A stretch of 22,786 nt of DNA. Origin: RGIG7332 sp045589235 (GTDB taxonomy: Bacteria > Bacillota > Clostridia > Oscillospirales > JAAYXM01). Shown here piece after piece: positions 22,740 to 22,786 of this stretch. Position 1 is the stretch's first letter; every line of letters begins with the position of its first letter. The notes below the pieces were generated by a model, which was given only the letters and a program-made list of their open reading frames with translations, did no database searches and was not told the DNA's origin. Where the stretch lies: positions 1 through 22,786 of the forward strand of contig JAZNOR010000073.1 in assembly GCA_045589235.1 (NCBI GenBank). The letters are read 5' to 3'. The translations under genes and the position numbers were made by a program.

Positions 22740-22786
22740 ATGAGTAAAGCACTAAAAAGAGCGGTTGCTCTTGCTCTTGCAGGCGT
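22740..22786 (+). CDS. N-terminus of an exported protein (partial)
   Basis: The ATG at 22740 follows GGGAGG with good spacing. The 15 complete codons read MSKALKRAVALALAG, a basic start leading into a hydrophobic core, so a signal peptide is beginning. The frame runs off the window edge. Nothing more can be said about the product; a surface-layer type protein would fit the strong promoter and structured leader, but that is inference. Confidence 0.7.
   Translation, partial: MSKALKRAVALALAG

Overview
The window looks like a chromosomal segment of a low-to-medium GC Gram-positive anaerobe of the Clostridia. The evidence is strong Shine-Dalgarno sites, SigA-type promoters with 17-nt spacers, hairpin-plus-U terminators after most units, an SLH-domain protein end, a DUF896 protein and a PPi-dependent phosphofructokinase. 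No species can be named. The left edge is the C-terminus of an SLH surface protein. The right edge is the start of another exported protein.

Left part (1-7.9 kb). An AraC-type regulator diverges from a ribokinase-like kinase and a DapA/NanA-superfamily lyase, which overlap each other. This is a small regulated catabolic cassette. It is followed by a stranded 3' half of an initiator tRNA with its own terminator, then a DUF896 gene convergent with a FIST-like gene. Next come a uracil salvage operon (uracil permease plus uracil phosphoribosyltransferase) and a lone PHP-domain phosphoesterase.

Middle (7.9-14.3 kb). A 1495-residue exported protein has a heparinase II/III-like catalytic region, a perfectly in-register 849-nt tandem repeat (Ig-like plus DNRLRE/CBM96-like units) and an unnamed C-terminal domain. 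It is followed by a PPi-dependent phosphofructokinase.

Right part (14.3-22.5 kb). One uninterrupted operon encodes all seven shikimate-pathway activities plus both prephenate branches: pheA (chorismate mutase-prephenate dehydratase), aroB, aroC, an aroE-aroK fusion, aroQ (type II), aroA, tyrA, and class I DAHP synthase last. From these genes alone the cell could make phenylpyruvate and 4-hydroxyphenylpyruvate from PEP and erythrose 4-phosphate.

The most exciting feature is the leader of this operon. A strong promoter is followed by a 39-codon open frame with a good ribosome site, in which 10 of residues 11-26 are Phe or Tyr. Four RNA segments after or within it can form mutually exclusive 1:2, 2:3 and 3:4 helices, the last being an intrinsic terminator. 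This is the architecture of a classical ribosome-mediated attenuator, here sensing Phe and Tyr but not Trp. I see no T-box or other riboswitch signature, although T-box or TRAP control is what I would expect for aromatic genes in Firmicutes.
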